From: Planctomycetaceae bacterium
GTDB lineage: Bacteria; Planctomycetota; Planctomycetia; Planctomycetales; Planctomycetaceae
Length of the DNA stretch: 64,000 bases
Direction of reading: 5' to 3'
NCBI GenBank assembly: GCA_021732975.1
Contig: JAKFWC010000023.1
Coordinates: forward strand, 124,001-188,000
Below the pieces are notes generated by a model. The model did not search any database. It was not told the origin of the DNA and saw nothing but the letters and a program-made list of their open reading frames with translations. The translations under genes and the position numbers were made by a program. Shown piece by piece: positions 29,647-37,697 of this stretch (position 1 is the stretch's first letter; the number at the start of each line of letters is the position of its first letter).

Positions 29647-29690
29647 TAAAAAAAATCACCCCGTTGAAACGATTCAACAGGGTGATGTGC
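29647..29690 (-). terminator. Terminator of the rplM-rpsI operon
   Basis: On the minus strand ATCACCCTGTTGAA pairs with TTCAACGGGGTGAT around a short loop, followed by seven or more T residues. It lies about 40 bases after the rpsI stop. Confidence 0.95.
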
Positions 29691-29729
29691 ATATCGTATG
29701 TCTGCAGAGGTGGGTCCGCAGTTGTCGGA

Positions 29730-30257
29730 TCAGCGTTTCGAGAACTGGAAGCTGCGGCGGGCTTTCTTGAGACCGTACTTCTTGCGTTCCACCATGCGGC
29801 TGTCGCGGGTGAGGAAACCGTTCTCACCGAGCATGCGGTGCAACGACGGATTCAACGCTTCCAAAGCACGAGCCAGACCGAGCAGGATTGCGCCGGCTTG
29901 CCCGGTGGTTCCGCCACCCTCAACGGTAACGTGGACATCTACCGCACCGTGCTTTTCTGCAGCACGCAGCGGCTGTTCGATGATCATCCGGTCGCGTTCC
30001 ACACAGAAATATTCGCTGTGTGGGCGGCCGTTGATCTGGAACTTACCGTTGCCAGCCATCACGCGAACGCGGGCCACGGAGGTCTTGCGGCGGCCGGTGC
30101 CCCAAGCCGTACCGAAACGGTCCAGCTTACCGCGGATGACCACGGCAGCGGGTTCCACCACGGGAGCTGCTGTCGCGGTGTCGCCGGGGCCGGAAAAGAC
30201 CAGTTCGGGAGCTTCAGCGGCAGGATTCGGGTCGGCGTTCAGATTCAAATCGCTCAT
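29730..30257 (-). CDS. rpsI: 30S ribosomal protein S9, with N-terminal extension
   Basis: A 175-residue S9. The conserved core begins near residue 50 (GTGRRKTSVARVRVMAGNGK), includes GGGTTGQAGAILLGLARAL and ends with the tRNA-contacting tail KKARRSFQFSKR, as expected. Bacterial S9 is usually about 130 residues; here the first ~45 are an acidic, Ala/Pro-rich extension (PNPAAEAPELVFSGPGDTAT) that is probably disordered. The ATG at 30257 is chosen over the preceding GTG at 30260 because GGAAG is better spaced. It is the second gene of the classic rplM-rpsI operon, with a strong terminator after it. Confidence 0.95.
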   Translation of the reverse strand: MSDLNLNADPNPAAEAPELVFSGPGDTATAAPVVEPAAVVIRGKLDRFGTAWGTGRRKTSVARVRVMAGNGKFQINGRPHSEYFCVERDRMIIEQPLRAAEKHGAVDVHVTVEGGGTTGQAGAILLGLARALEALNPSLHRMLGENGFLTRDSRMVERKKYGLKKARRSFQFSKR

Positions 30258-30312
30258 CACACTTCCGTCGGTCGCGAGTGAATTTCAATGATTGATCGAA
30301 GAGGCGAAGCGA

Positions 30313-30816
30313 TTACTTCGCTTGCAAGTGGTCTGGCCACGGTTGCGGCTGCTGGGATTGATGCGGGTGCGCATCGCCCACGAACAGTTTCAACCGGTCA
30401 AGCATGTGGCGAGCCAAGGCGTTCTTCGGAAGCATGCGCTTCACGGCCAGCCGCAGGATTTCCGTGGGTTTCTTTTCCCACAGATTGATCGCGGTGATCT
30501 GCTTCTGCCCGCTGTTGAAGCCCGTGTACCACTCGTATTCTTTGGTGTTCATCTTGTCGCTGTGATACTTGTGGCGCGGATGCACCATTTCACTGCCGAT
30601 GAACCGGACTTTGTCGGCGTTCACGACGATGACAAAGTCGCCGCCGTTGACGTGCGGGGTATAATCCGGGCGGTGTTTTCCCATCAGCACCGTGGCGATT
30701 TGCGTTGCCAGACGGCCAACGGTCTGACCATCGCCGTCGACAATGAACCAGCCGGGCCTCCGAGCTCCCTCGAAGTCCGCCGCCTTCAAAAACGTGGTTT
30801 TCTGTCCGACCGTCAC
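30313..30816 (-). CDS. rplM: 50S ribosomal protein L13, with C-terminal extension
   Basis: A 167-residue L13 that binds early to 23S rRNA in assembly. Conserved parts are WFIVDGDGQTVGRLATQIAT, GKHRPDYTPHVNGGDFVIVV, NADKVRFIGSE, YHSDKM and the MLPKNALARHMLDRLKLFVG block. The usual length is about 142, so the last ~20 residues (AHPHQSQQPQPWPDHLQAK) form a Gln/Pro/His-rich extension. It is the first gene of the rplM-rpsI operon; the promoter must lie in 30817-31082, where I see no other gene and cannot place the boxes. Confidence 0.95.
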   Translation of the reverse strand: MTVGQKTTFLKAADFEGARRPGWFIVDGDGQTVGRLATQIATVLMGKHRPDYTPHVNGGDFVIVVNADKVRFIGSEMVHPRHKYHSDKMNTKEYEWYTGFNSGQKQITAINLWEKKPTEILRLAVKRMLPKNALARHMLDRLKLFVGDAHPHQSQQPQPWPDHLQAK

Positions 30817-31082
30817 GAACGCACCTCACTCACAAACTGCGGAGCCGGATGAGGGTTCTACACAACCCGCGGCTCGAAGATTCGGCAATTCTGCCCGTGC
30901 CCAGCGACGAAATCCGCCGTGGGTGGGAATCGCGTAGGATAGCGATCCCACGCGGCGGGTTCAACCGCAGGCCACAACTTCTGCAGAAAGTCGGTTCTCG
31001 GGTCGATTTCTGGCGACGGACCACTGGGGTTCTGCAATCGATTTTTCGCCGCAAGGCATTGTTGCAAAAACGGATGTGGCGA

Positions 31083-33008
31083 TCAGATGTATTGCAGGAT
31101 GCTCAATTTCAGGGCCTCGGACGAAACCTGCATCGCCCCTTGCAGCGCTTGCTGTTGCTGCAGAAATTGCGTGACGGTCAGTGCAAAATCGGTTTCAAAC
31201 AGCTCGGAAATCGATTGCTTCAAGCTGATTTGGGCATCTTCGAGGTGGTTGGTGGCGTCCGTCATCACCTGTTGGCGTGTTCCTACCTCCCCGCGAAGCA
31301 CCACCACGCGTTTCGCTTCGGTATCCAGTTGGCCGGACAGACGGTTGAGCGTCGCCTGATCGTTGTCCACCAGCGCTTTGTGCAAGGTCGCCAGCAGCGA
31401 GATCACTCCCGGCGGTTGCTGGGGGTGGACATCTTTTCCGGTCAGAACGCCGGCGACTCCGGTCGTCTCAGAACCGTTGAGCCCGAGCGCCACACTCAGC
31501 GAGTTTTCGCTCACGGTCAGCGGTCCCGTTCCGGAGTTGTCGGTCAGCGAAATTCCGTTCCCGCTCGTGTTCAAACCGGCGACCAGATTGCCGGGGTCCA
31601 CGGCGTTGAGCTTGTCGATCACATCCTGAATTGTGGTCGCTCCGTTGAGGTTGACCTCGACCTCCGAACCGACGCGGCGCGTGATCCTCAATGTGTTCCC
31701 GGCGAGATCGGGCACACCGGCCCCGAGATTCAGTCCGGTTAGCACGGTCGTACCAGAGAAGGTCCGCAATCCCAGTCCAGCAGCGTTCGTTCCCCCGTTC
31801 TCGCCGATGGAAAATGTCGCGCCGCTCAACCGGCTGGCCACCCGCAGGCCCGATCCATCCGGAGCGATCTCGGCGTACACATCCGGATCGGCGGAACGGA
31901 TGCGATTCAACACGTCTTGAACGGTCGCCGCTCCGTCCAGGTCGACGATGTGAATCTCTCTCCCATGTTCGATGCGCAGGCCTGTCCCCGCGGTCGCGCC
32001 AATGCCGGTACCGCCGTTCAGATCGCTCACCGCTGTAAACAGGTTGATCGTGGGGTTCACGTCGTTACCGCTGAGCACCGCAACCGGAGCCGAGCGAATT
32101 CCCAACTCGGCGGCGGTCCGGCCCGTGTCGAGATCGCGGACCTCCACGGTTCCCGCGGAAGGCGTGAGTCGCAAGCCGTTGTTGCTCGTCGGATCGATAT
32201 CCACCGTCAGGGTGATGGCTTCCGATGAAAACGCGGCTTCCAATTTCGATTTGATGTCCTGAAGCGTTTGTGCGCCGCTCAGATCAACATCCTTTTGCAC
32301 GGTCGCCGTGGGCGAGTCGTCCAGAGTCACGCGAATCGATCGCGGTTGTGCTCCCGCTCCGCCGTTGAGTTGTTCCAACCGGGTCGACAACGTGAGGGCC
32401 GGATTCAAATCGACAATCGGTGCCTGGCTGAGCGCCTGCAGATCATGGCCGCCGTTGATCGAACCGGCGACGCGGAAACCGAAGTCAGCGAAGGTGTCGA
32501 TGGTCTGCTCATCGCCCTGATAGCGGATGGAGCCATCGGACCGCACAACGAAAGGCGGTTGATCGGTCTGCGAGCCCGCAAAGAGATACCGCCCATTGTA
32601 GGACGAGTTAGCCGCAAGCAAGGCCGATTGAATCAGCGAGGCGGCTTCCTGTGCCATCCCGGCGCGTTCGGCGCTCGTCGCCTGATCGCCGATGGCCGAC
32701 TGCAATAATCCGCGGGCTGTGTTGAGCGTTTCGCTCAGCGAACCGAGAGACTGATCGGTCGCGGCGAGCGCTCCCTGGACCGTTTGAATATTGCTTTGAA
32801 AGGCGTTCCGGCGTTCGTCCAGTTTTTGCAGTGCGAGCGTTTGCGTGGCCGCGGTCGGGGCTTCCGACGGCAACACGAACTTGCGGCCGGAACTCAACTG
32901 GTCCTGCAGCCGCTGGATCTCGAACTGGCCCTGTTGAATAGACTTCGCCAGCCGCGATGTCGCGAGCGACAGCGGTACGGGGCCCGGCAGCAGTGAGGGA
33001 ATGGACAT
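31083..33008 (-). CDS. flgL: Flagellar hook-associated protein 3 with three IN-motif repeats
   Basis: A 641-residue hook-filament junction protein. The N terminus (LATSRLAKSIQQGQFEIQRL, QDQLSSGRKFVLPSEAPTAA) and the C-terminal helical tail (LKQSISELFETDFALTVTQF) are flagellin-like coiled coils that join hook and filament. E. coli FlgL is about 317 residues. The extra length is a central surface domain with three flagellin-hook IN motifs, each with a DLSGAQTLQDIKSKLEA-like strand-helix (also VDLDGAATVQDVLNRIRSAD and VNLNGATTIQDVIDKLNAVD). Last gene of the flagellar operon, 44 bases after flgK. No csrA/fliW gene follows, unlike many flagellar loci. Confidence 0.92.
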   Translation of the reverse strand: MSIPSLLPGPVPLSLATSRLAKSIQQGQFEIQRLQDQLSSGRKFVLPSEAPTAATQTLALQKLDERRNAFQSNIQTVQGALAATDQSLGSLSETLNTARGLLQSAIGDQATSAERAGMAQEAASLIQSALLAANSSYNGRYLFAGSQTDQPPFVVRSDGSIRYQGDEQTIDTFADFGFRVAGSINGGHDLQALSQAPIVDLNPALTLSTRLEQLNGGAGAQPRSIRVTLDDSPTATVQKDVDLSGAQTLQDIKSKLEAAFSSEAITLTVDIDPTSNNGLRLTPSAGTVEVRDLDTGRTAAELGIRSAPVAVLSGNDVNPTINLFTAVSDLNGGTGIGATAGTGLRIEHGREIHIVDLDGAATVQDVLNRIRSADPDVYAEIAPDGSGLRVASRLSGATFSIGENGGTNAAGLGLRTFSGTTVLTGLNLGAGVPDLAGNTLRITRRVGSEVEVNLNGATTIQDVIDKLNAVDPGNLVAGLNTSGNGISLTDNSGTGPLTVSENSLSVALGLNGSETTGVAGVLTGKDVHPQQPPGVISLLATLHKALVDNDQATLNRLSGQLDTEAKRVVVLRGEVGTRQQVMTDATNHLEDAQISLKQSISELFETDFALTVTQFLQQQQALQGAMQVSSEALKLSILQYI

Positions 33009-33052
33009 GGCTCTCGATTCTTATTCGATCACGAGGATCGATACTTCTTCAC

Positions 33053-34750
33053 TCACATTTCCAGCAGCGTGTTCAGCAACTGATCGATCGTGGAGACGAT
33101 TCGCGCTGCTGCCTGGTAGGCCCGTTGAAGATTCATGATCCGAATGGCTTCGTCGTCTAGACTGACACCGGAGTTTTGCTCGCGTTGTGTTTTGAGCGAG
33201 TCGCGAAAGTTCTGGAAACCGGTGCTCAATGATTCTTCGGCGGCCCCGGATTGTGCGGTCGTGCCAATCAATTGCGTGTAGAACCGGTCGATGCTGATGC
33301 CGTTGAGTCCGTCAATCGGTTTATCGATGAACTGCGACAGTTTCAGCAGGTTCGAGTTGTCGGCTGGTCCGCCTCCCTGGCCGCTCGCCAGCAAACGCTG
33401 ATCGTGGACAATCCGGCTGTTGATACCGATGTCCCCGGAATCGCTGCCGGTGAAGAACGTGTTGATTCCCAGGCTGGCCAGCACGCCGCTGTTATCGTTG
33501 CTGAAGCGGATTTCCGATCCGGTATCGGTTGTGATTTGCAGCTTGCCTTCGGTGGTAATGGTGGCATTGACGTGGTCGATGCCATCGAGGGCTGCCCGCA
33601 GATCTTCGAGCGATGTGTCTGTGCCGAGGCCGTCGAGATCGATGGACACGGTGGTCACCTCGGTTTGCCCCGATTGCAGATTGCGGACTTTCACTTCAAG
33701 CCGGCCGTTCGTCGGTGTAAACGCCAGACCTGCATTGTTGAGTGCTGCCGTAGTATCGTTGACATAGTTCGTGCTGGTCACATCCGTAAAGCCAACCAGT
33801 CCTTCTCCGCTGGCGTGAATCTTGTTGAATTCGTTGGCCACTGCCCCGACGAAGCGGTCGAGCTGATCGATGAAGCCTGTGAGAATGGTGTCGCGGCCCT
33901 GGATCAACCCGCCTAATTCTCCCCCTGAAGTCGAGAGCGTGGCCCGTGTGGCCGACAGTTGGACGTTGACTTCGGCAACGCCGTTGGAACTGGGCTCCAG
34001 CACGGCCTGCAGTGTTTGAGTGTGCCCGGCGAGAAGCAGGTAATCGGATCCGGTGTGGACATCCACCGATCCGGACGGATATTCCTGCACGCGGATGGGA
34101 ATGATTTCCGACAGCCGGTTGAGGGCATTCAGCCGCTGGACCCGCAACCCGCCGGCATCGTTGCGGTTGAGTCCGTTGGCTTCGAGTTGTGAGATCTGAC
34201 GATTGAGATTGTTGACTGTGGACAACAGCGAATTGGCTTCGTCGACCAGTCCGGACATCTTCTCGGAGTAACCGTCGCGGAGTGTATCGAGACGGCCGCG
34301 GAGTTTTTGCACATCGGTGACGAACTGCTGTCCTTGTTGAATGAATGCCGACCGCAGCGCGGGGTCATCCGGTTGGTTCGCGGTGGCATTCATCGCAGCC
34401 ACGAGGTTGTTCAAGCTGGTGGAAAGGTCCTGATCGCCCAGCTCCTGCAATGCAGTTTGCAACTGATTGAAGGCGTCGTTCCGGATATTTGCGGCGGAGA
34501 AGTCGGTGTTAGCAGCGTAGATTCGCGATTCGAGGTACGTGTCGATCCGCTGACGGACGCCGGTGGCGTTTACCCCCGTGCCGATGAGTACACCGCCCGT
34601 GGAATACGGCGTCGTGGTCTCGGTACGCAATTCTTCGCGAATGTACCCCGGTGTCGCCGCATTGGCGATGTTCTGCCCGGCAACTTGAATGCCGAGCGAA
34701 AACACTTCCAAAGTTCGCGATGCAATCGCCAGAGCACCATTCAGCGACAT
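33053..34750 (-). CDS. flgK: Flagellar hook-associated protein 1
   Basis: A 565-residue hook-filament junction protein. The N terminus holds the axial-protein signature (VAGQNIANAATPGYIREELR), and the C terminus holds the conserved SGVSLDDEAIRIMNLQRAYQ region followed by AARIVSTIDQLLNTLLEM. The central region carries the FlgK D2 domain and an IN-like stretch (VSIDLDGLGTDTSLEDLRAA). It forms the first junction ring on the hook and is exported by the flagellar type III system, so no signal peptide is expected. It lies 57 bases after the flgN-like gene in the operon; a dispersed repeat arm is in that gap. Confidence 0.95.
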   Translation of the reverse strand: MSLNGALAIASRTLEVFSLGIQVAGQNIANAATPGYIREELRTETTTPYSTGGVLIGTGVNATGVRQRIDTYLESRIYAANTDFSAANIRNDAFNQLQTALQELGDQDLSTSLNNLVAAMNATANQPDDPALRSAFIQQGQQFVTDVQKLRGRLDTLRDGYSEKMSGLVDEANSLLSTVNNLNRQISQLEANGLNRNDAGGLRVQRLNALNRLSEIIPIRVQEYPSGSVDVHTGSDYLLLAGHTQTLQAVLEPSSNGVAEVNVQLSATRATLSTSGGELGGLIQGRDTILTGFIDQLDRFVGAVANEFNKIHASGEGLVGFTDVTSTNYVNDTTAALNNAGLAFTPTNGRLEVKVRNLQSGQTEVTTVSIDLDGLGTDTSLEDLRAALDGIDHVNATITTEGKLQITTDTGSEIRFSNDNSGVLASLGINTFFTGSDSGDIGINSRIVHDQRLLASGQGGGPADNSNLLKLSQFIDKPIDGLNGISIDRFYTQLIGTTAQSGAAEESLSTGFQNFRDSLKTQREQNSGVSLDDEAIRIMNLQRAYQAAARIVSTIDQLLNTLLEM

Positions 34751-34770
34751 GGGTGTTCAATGACCTAATA

Positions 34771-34802
34771 AGGACCAGCCCGCAGCGCGAGCAAGGGTGT
34801 CG
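34771..34802. repeat. CAGCCCGCAGCGCGAGCAAGGG repeat, single arm, inside the flagellar operon
   Basis: ACCAGCCCGCAGCGCGAGCA followed by AGGGTGTCGTC sits in the 57-base gap between the flgN-like gene and flgK. It matches 28079, 43502 and the reverse complement of 62852-62875. Confidence 0.8.
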
Positions 34803-34807
34803 TCTTT

Positions 34808-35302
34808 TTATGCCGCGGCGTCGAGCATCACACCGCCGGTGGAAGACGTGGACGACAGCGGCTGATCGGTATACACCGGCGATGTCTTCCCACCGTGCGC
34901 GATCAGTTCGAGCACTTCACCGTAGTACGCGCTCGAGCGCTGTGTCACCACCCACTCAATCCACGCTTCGCGTTGCACTTCGGCAAAGCGGCGCTGCAAG
35001 AGCAGTAACCGACCGCGCAAGGTTTCGGTCGTGGGTGTGACTTCGGTCGCCAGGATTTCGACCAGTGTGTTGCCGCGGTCACCGTCCCGCTGGGCATCGG
35101 CGATCAGCCGTTGTCGCCAGGCGCCGAGCACTTGCAGCCGCTGGGCCGCTTGCCGACCGGCCTCGTTGAACCGTTCGAGTTCGAGAACGGTAGCGTTCTG
35201 CAGGGTCTGCCGCCGTTGTCGCAGCACGGAGAGAAGTGCCTGCTGCGACTGGTCGAGCACCTGCGTGAACCGAGTGAGTTCGTCCAACCATGCGGAAGTC
35301 AT
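34808..35302 (-). CDS. FlgN-like flagellar export chaperone
   Basis: From the ATG at 35302, which follows a GGAGCGG site, this is 164 residues, nearly all predicted helical (TQVLDQSQQALLSVLRQRRQ; LQNATVLELERFNEAGRQAA). The length, helical make-up and location directly upstream of flgK and flgL fit FlgN, the chaperone that keeps FlgK and FlgL unfolded for export. Sequence identity in FlgN is always low, so the call rests on context and structure. The C-terminal ~25 residues are Ser/Thr-rich (PLSSTSSTGGVM), as in the substrate-binding tails of such chaperones. The longer frame from 35338 lacks a ribosome site. Confidence 0.7.
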   Translation of the reverse strand: MTSAWLDELTRFTQVLDQSQQALLSVLRQRRQTLQNATVLELERFNEAGRQAAQRLQVLGAWRQRLIADAQRDGDRGNTLVEILATEVTPTTETLRGRLLLLQRRFAEVQREAWIEWVVTQRSSAYYGEVLELIAHGGKTSPVYTDQPLSSTSSTGGVMLDAAA

Positions 35303-35375
35303 GTTGCCGCTCCAGCCGAAGGACGCCGGCTGCCACACGGAAAGTGACCCGTGTGCGGAGCGTACGTCGTACTCC

Positions 35376-35822
35376 TTATTTTCGGAGTAGGGCGTTCAGA
35401 CCTGAGGTGCCGGTTGTAATTCCTGCGCCTTGCAGAGCGGGTTGCGCCTGTCGTGACGATTCCATGAGCTTGGCGAGTGAGTCAGAGCGTGCCTGTTCGA
35501 CCGATATCGCAGACGGGGCGGATTCTGACGATTGCGTTGACTCTGCGGGCAGGTCAAGCTGGCGACGAAACTGGTCATAGAGTTCGCCGACGAACGCTCC
35601 GCCGTTGTCCTCCGCAAGCTGCTCGACAAAGGTCTGATCCAACTGCGACTGAAAAATCTCCTCTGCCTGACCGCCGTGGACGTACGCTGGCTTGCCGACG
35701 GTGGAACGCATTGCCTTCATCATCTGGCCGAACAGCATTCCAGCGACGGCCTTCTGGAACGTCGGCTTCAGATCTGGACTGGATGTCGGCGACGACGACA
35801 GGCTGGCGATGGCGGAGGTCAT
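35376..35822 (-). CDS. FlgJ-like rod-binding protein (no muramidase domain)
   Basis: A 148-residue protein matching the rod-binding N-terminal half of FlgJ: FQKAVAGMLFGQMMKAMRST near the start and GGQAEEIFQSQLDQTFVEQL in the middle, a pattern that resembles FlgJ. It caps the growing rod in the periplasm. The peptidoglycan-hydrolysing half of enterobacterial FlgJ is absent, so a separate hydrolase must open the wall. A Ser/Ala-rich linker follows. It lies between flgI and the flgN-like gene in the operon. Confidence 0.85.
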   Translation of the reverse strand: MTSAIASLSSSPTSSPDLKPTFQKAVAGMLFGQMMKAMRSTVGKPAYVHGGQAEEIFQSQLDQTFVEQLAEDNGGAFVGELYDQFRRQLDLPAESTQSSESAPSAISVEQARSDSLAKLMESSRQAQPALQGAGITTGTSGLNALLRK

Positions 35823-35857
35823 GCTAGTTTTCTCCGTAGGGTGCGTCGTGACGCACC

Positions 35858-36940
35858 CTACCGTTCGATCAATTCCGCGTGCAGTTTGCCCGTCGCGTGC
35901 AGTTCCCGGATAATCGAGATGATGTCCGACGCCGGGACACGGAGTTGATTCAGCGCATTGACGAGTTGTTGCAGTTGTTGCGGCGATTGGCGGCTTTGTC
36001 CCCCTTCGACCATTCCCACGAAGGGCTTGGGGGGAGCGCCGAACGGATCTTGTCCGACTTCCACACTGAAGTTCGTGTGGGCGATCACGACGGGGCTGAT
36101 CTCCACTTCGCCCGTGACGATCACTGTCCCCGTGCGGGGATTGAGAATCACGCGGGCCTGCGTGGTGGGAACATCGATGCCGATGTCGAGCACCTGGGCG
36201 ATGAAATCGACCGCCGATTCGCGGTACTGCGGCGGCACCGTCAGTTCCACCACATTCGGGCCCACCGGCCGGGCGATTTGTTTCCCACTGGATTCAAACG
36301 TGAATTCCCCGTTCACAACCCGAGCGACTTCCGAGGCCGTCCAGAAGCTGGCGTGATTTGGATCAATCAGCAGCGTAACAATCGGCCCCTGCTGCTGAGA
36401 CATGAACAAGGCTTGCACATCTTGTTGCAGGTCGACGCCATTGAGGACTTTCGCCGTCGTGGGACGCTGCACATCTTCGACAATAAGCGGACCCGCTGCG
36501 GCGGCGATCATCAATTCGTTGCGGGAGGCAGTCGAGGTCAATGGCGTCGATAACAGCGTGCCGCCCCGCAGGCTCTTCGCTCCCATCACCGTGCTGATGC
36601 GGGCATCGATCTTTTGACCGCGACGCAGGCCGGTCCGCGGAATCGTCGCATCGACCATCACCACGGCAACGCTGTCGGCATTTTTCAGTTCGGCTTCAAT
36701 TGCCGGCAGATTCATCCGCATGAGCGCCGCCCGCAGTGCTCGGACCGTGGGGATGTTTTTGGCGCCGTCACCGGTTCCCGTCAGGCCGGTCACCAATCCC
36801 AAACCATTCAGGCGGACTTCCTGCTGTCCTTGAATCGTGCAGATGTTTTCCAGCCGCGGCCGGGCTTCGGCACCAGATGTCAACAGGCCCGCGACCAGCG
36901 CAACGATGCCGATCAATCGCAGGGATCGTTGGCTGATCAT
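35858..36940 (-). CDS. flgI: Flagellar P-ring protein
   Basis: From the ATG at 36940, 360 residues with a Sec signal peptide (MISQRSLRLIGIVALVAGLL, cleavage near SGAEA). The mature part has the family hallmarks RLENICTIQGQQEVRLNGLG, LVTGLTGTGDG, the central TPLTSTASRNELMIAAAAGP and the VILNPRTGTVIVTGEVEISP block. It forms the periplasmic bushing around the rod in peptidoglycan. The TTG at 36955 is a less likely start. It lies 25 bases after flgH. Confidence 0.93.
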   Translation of the reverse strand: MISQRSLRLIGIVALVAGLLTSGAEARPRLENICTIQGQQEVRLNGLGLVTGLTGTGDGAKNIPTVRALRAALMRMNLPAIEAELKNADSVAVVMVDATIPRTGLRRGQKIDARISTVMGAKSLRGGTLLSTPLTSTASRNELMIAAAAGPLIVEDVQRPTTAKVLNGVDLQQDVQALFMSQQQGPIVTLLIDPNHASFWTASEVARVVNGEFTFESSGKQIARPVGPNVVELTVPPQYRESAVDFIAQVLDIGIDVPTTQARVILNPRTGTVIVTGEVEISPVVIAHTNFSVEVGQDPFGAPPKPFVGMVEGGQSRQSPQQLQQLVNALNQLRVPASDIISIIRELHATGKLHAELIER

Positions 36941-36965
36941 ATGGAGGCTTTCCAAAGGTCGCGGG

Positions 36966-37697
36966 TTAGAACGGCATTAACGTATCGAGAATACGCGTTC
37001 CCCAGTTCACTTTCGTGCTGTCGAAGATCTTGCCGCGCTGAATGCGTTCGATCTGCAGCTCGGCGATATCTTCCGTCCGAGCTGTCCGATCGGGCTTGAT
37101 TTTGCCTTTGTCGACCCGGCCGGTGAGGCGGTACTCGAATACATCCTGATTCGTGCGGATCGACTTGCGGGCTTCGAGCACAATCGTGCCGTTCGGCAGC
37201 ACATCGACCACAGTCGCCGCGATCTTGTAGGTGATCCCTTCGCTGTCGCTCCCCTGTCCAATCGTTTGCAGACGATTGGACAGCGTCCCTTCAATCGTCG
37301 GCGTGTCACTTTCCGACGACACCAGTTTCGGTCCCGGAATCACTCGCACGAAGTCTTTCAGTTCGAGTTTATACGAGCCGTTCCGCTGGCGATTGAACCG
37401 CGAATTGATGATCACTTCCGCCTTTTCGTCGACTTCAATCGTCAGGATGTCGTGGACCTTGATCAGACTCGGAGCCGGTGGCGGTTCGATAAAAATAAAC
37501 GAGTGATCGCGAACATAGATCGGTCTCGGCGACGCCACGAACGGTCCCGTCGGCACCATCGGCGACAGATTCGGGGGAGGCGGTGGCAATGGCGGTTGTG
37601 CCATCGCCGGTCTGGCGATTTCGCACAGTCCCAGCGCCGTCACCGAAGCCACGCTCACCCAATGTGTTAGACGGCGGTGCGAATGTTGGTTCTTCAT
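36966..37697 (-). CDS. flgH: Flagellar L-ring protein without a canonical lipobox
   Basis: A 243-residue outer-membrane ring protein. Conserved FlgH parts are HDILTIEVDEKAEVIINSRF, the central STLSN-like SNRLQTIGQGSDSEGITYKI, and VVDVLPNGTIVLEARKSIRT with the closing TRTEDIAELQIE. FlgH is normally a lipoprotein; here the only N-terminal cysteine sits in ALGLCEIARPAMA, which lacks a small residue before Cys. Cleavage after AMA is more likely, followed by a poly-proline stretch (QPPLPPPPPN). Its ATG overlaps the flgA stop (ATGA). A ring in the outer membrane fits the lpx genes of this window. Confidence 0.92.
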   Translation of the reverse strand: MKNQHSHRRLTHWVSVASVTALGLCEIARPAMAQPPLPPPPPNLSPMVPTGPFVASPRPIYVRDHSFIFIEPPPAPSLIKVHDILTIEVDEKAEVIINSRFNRQRNGSYKLELKDFVRVIPGPKLVSSESDTPTIEGTLSNRLQTIGQGSDSEGITYKIAATVVDVLPNGTIVLEARKSIRTNQDVFEYRLTGRVDKGKIKPDRTARTEDIAELQIERIQRGKIFDSTKVNWGTRILDTLMPF

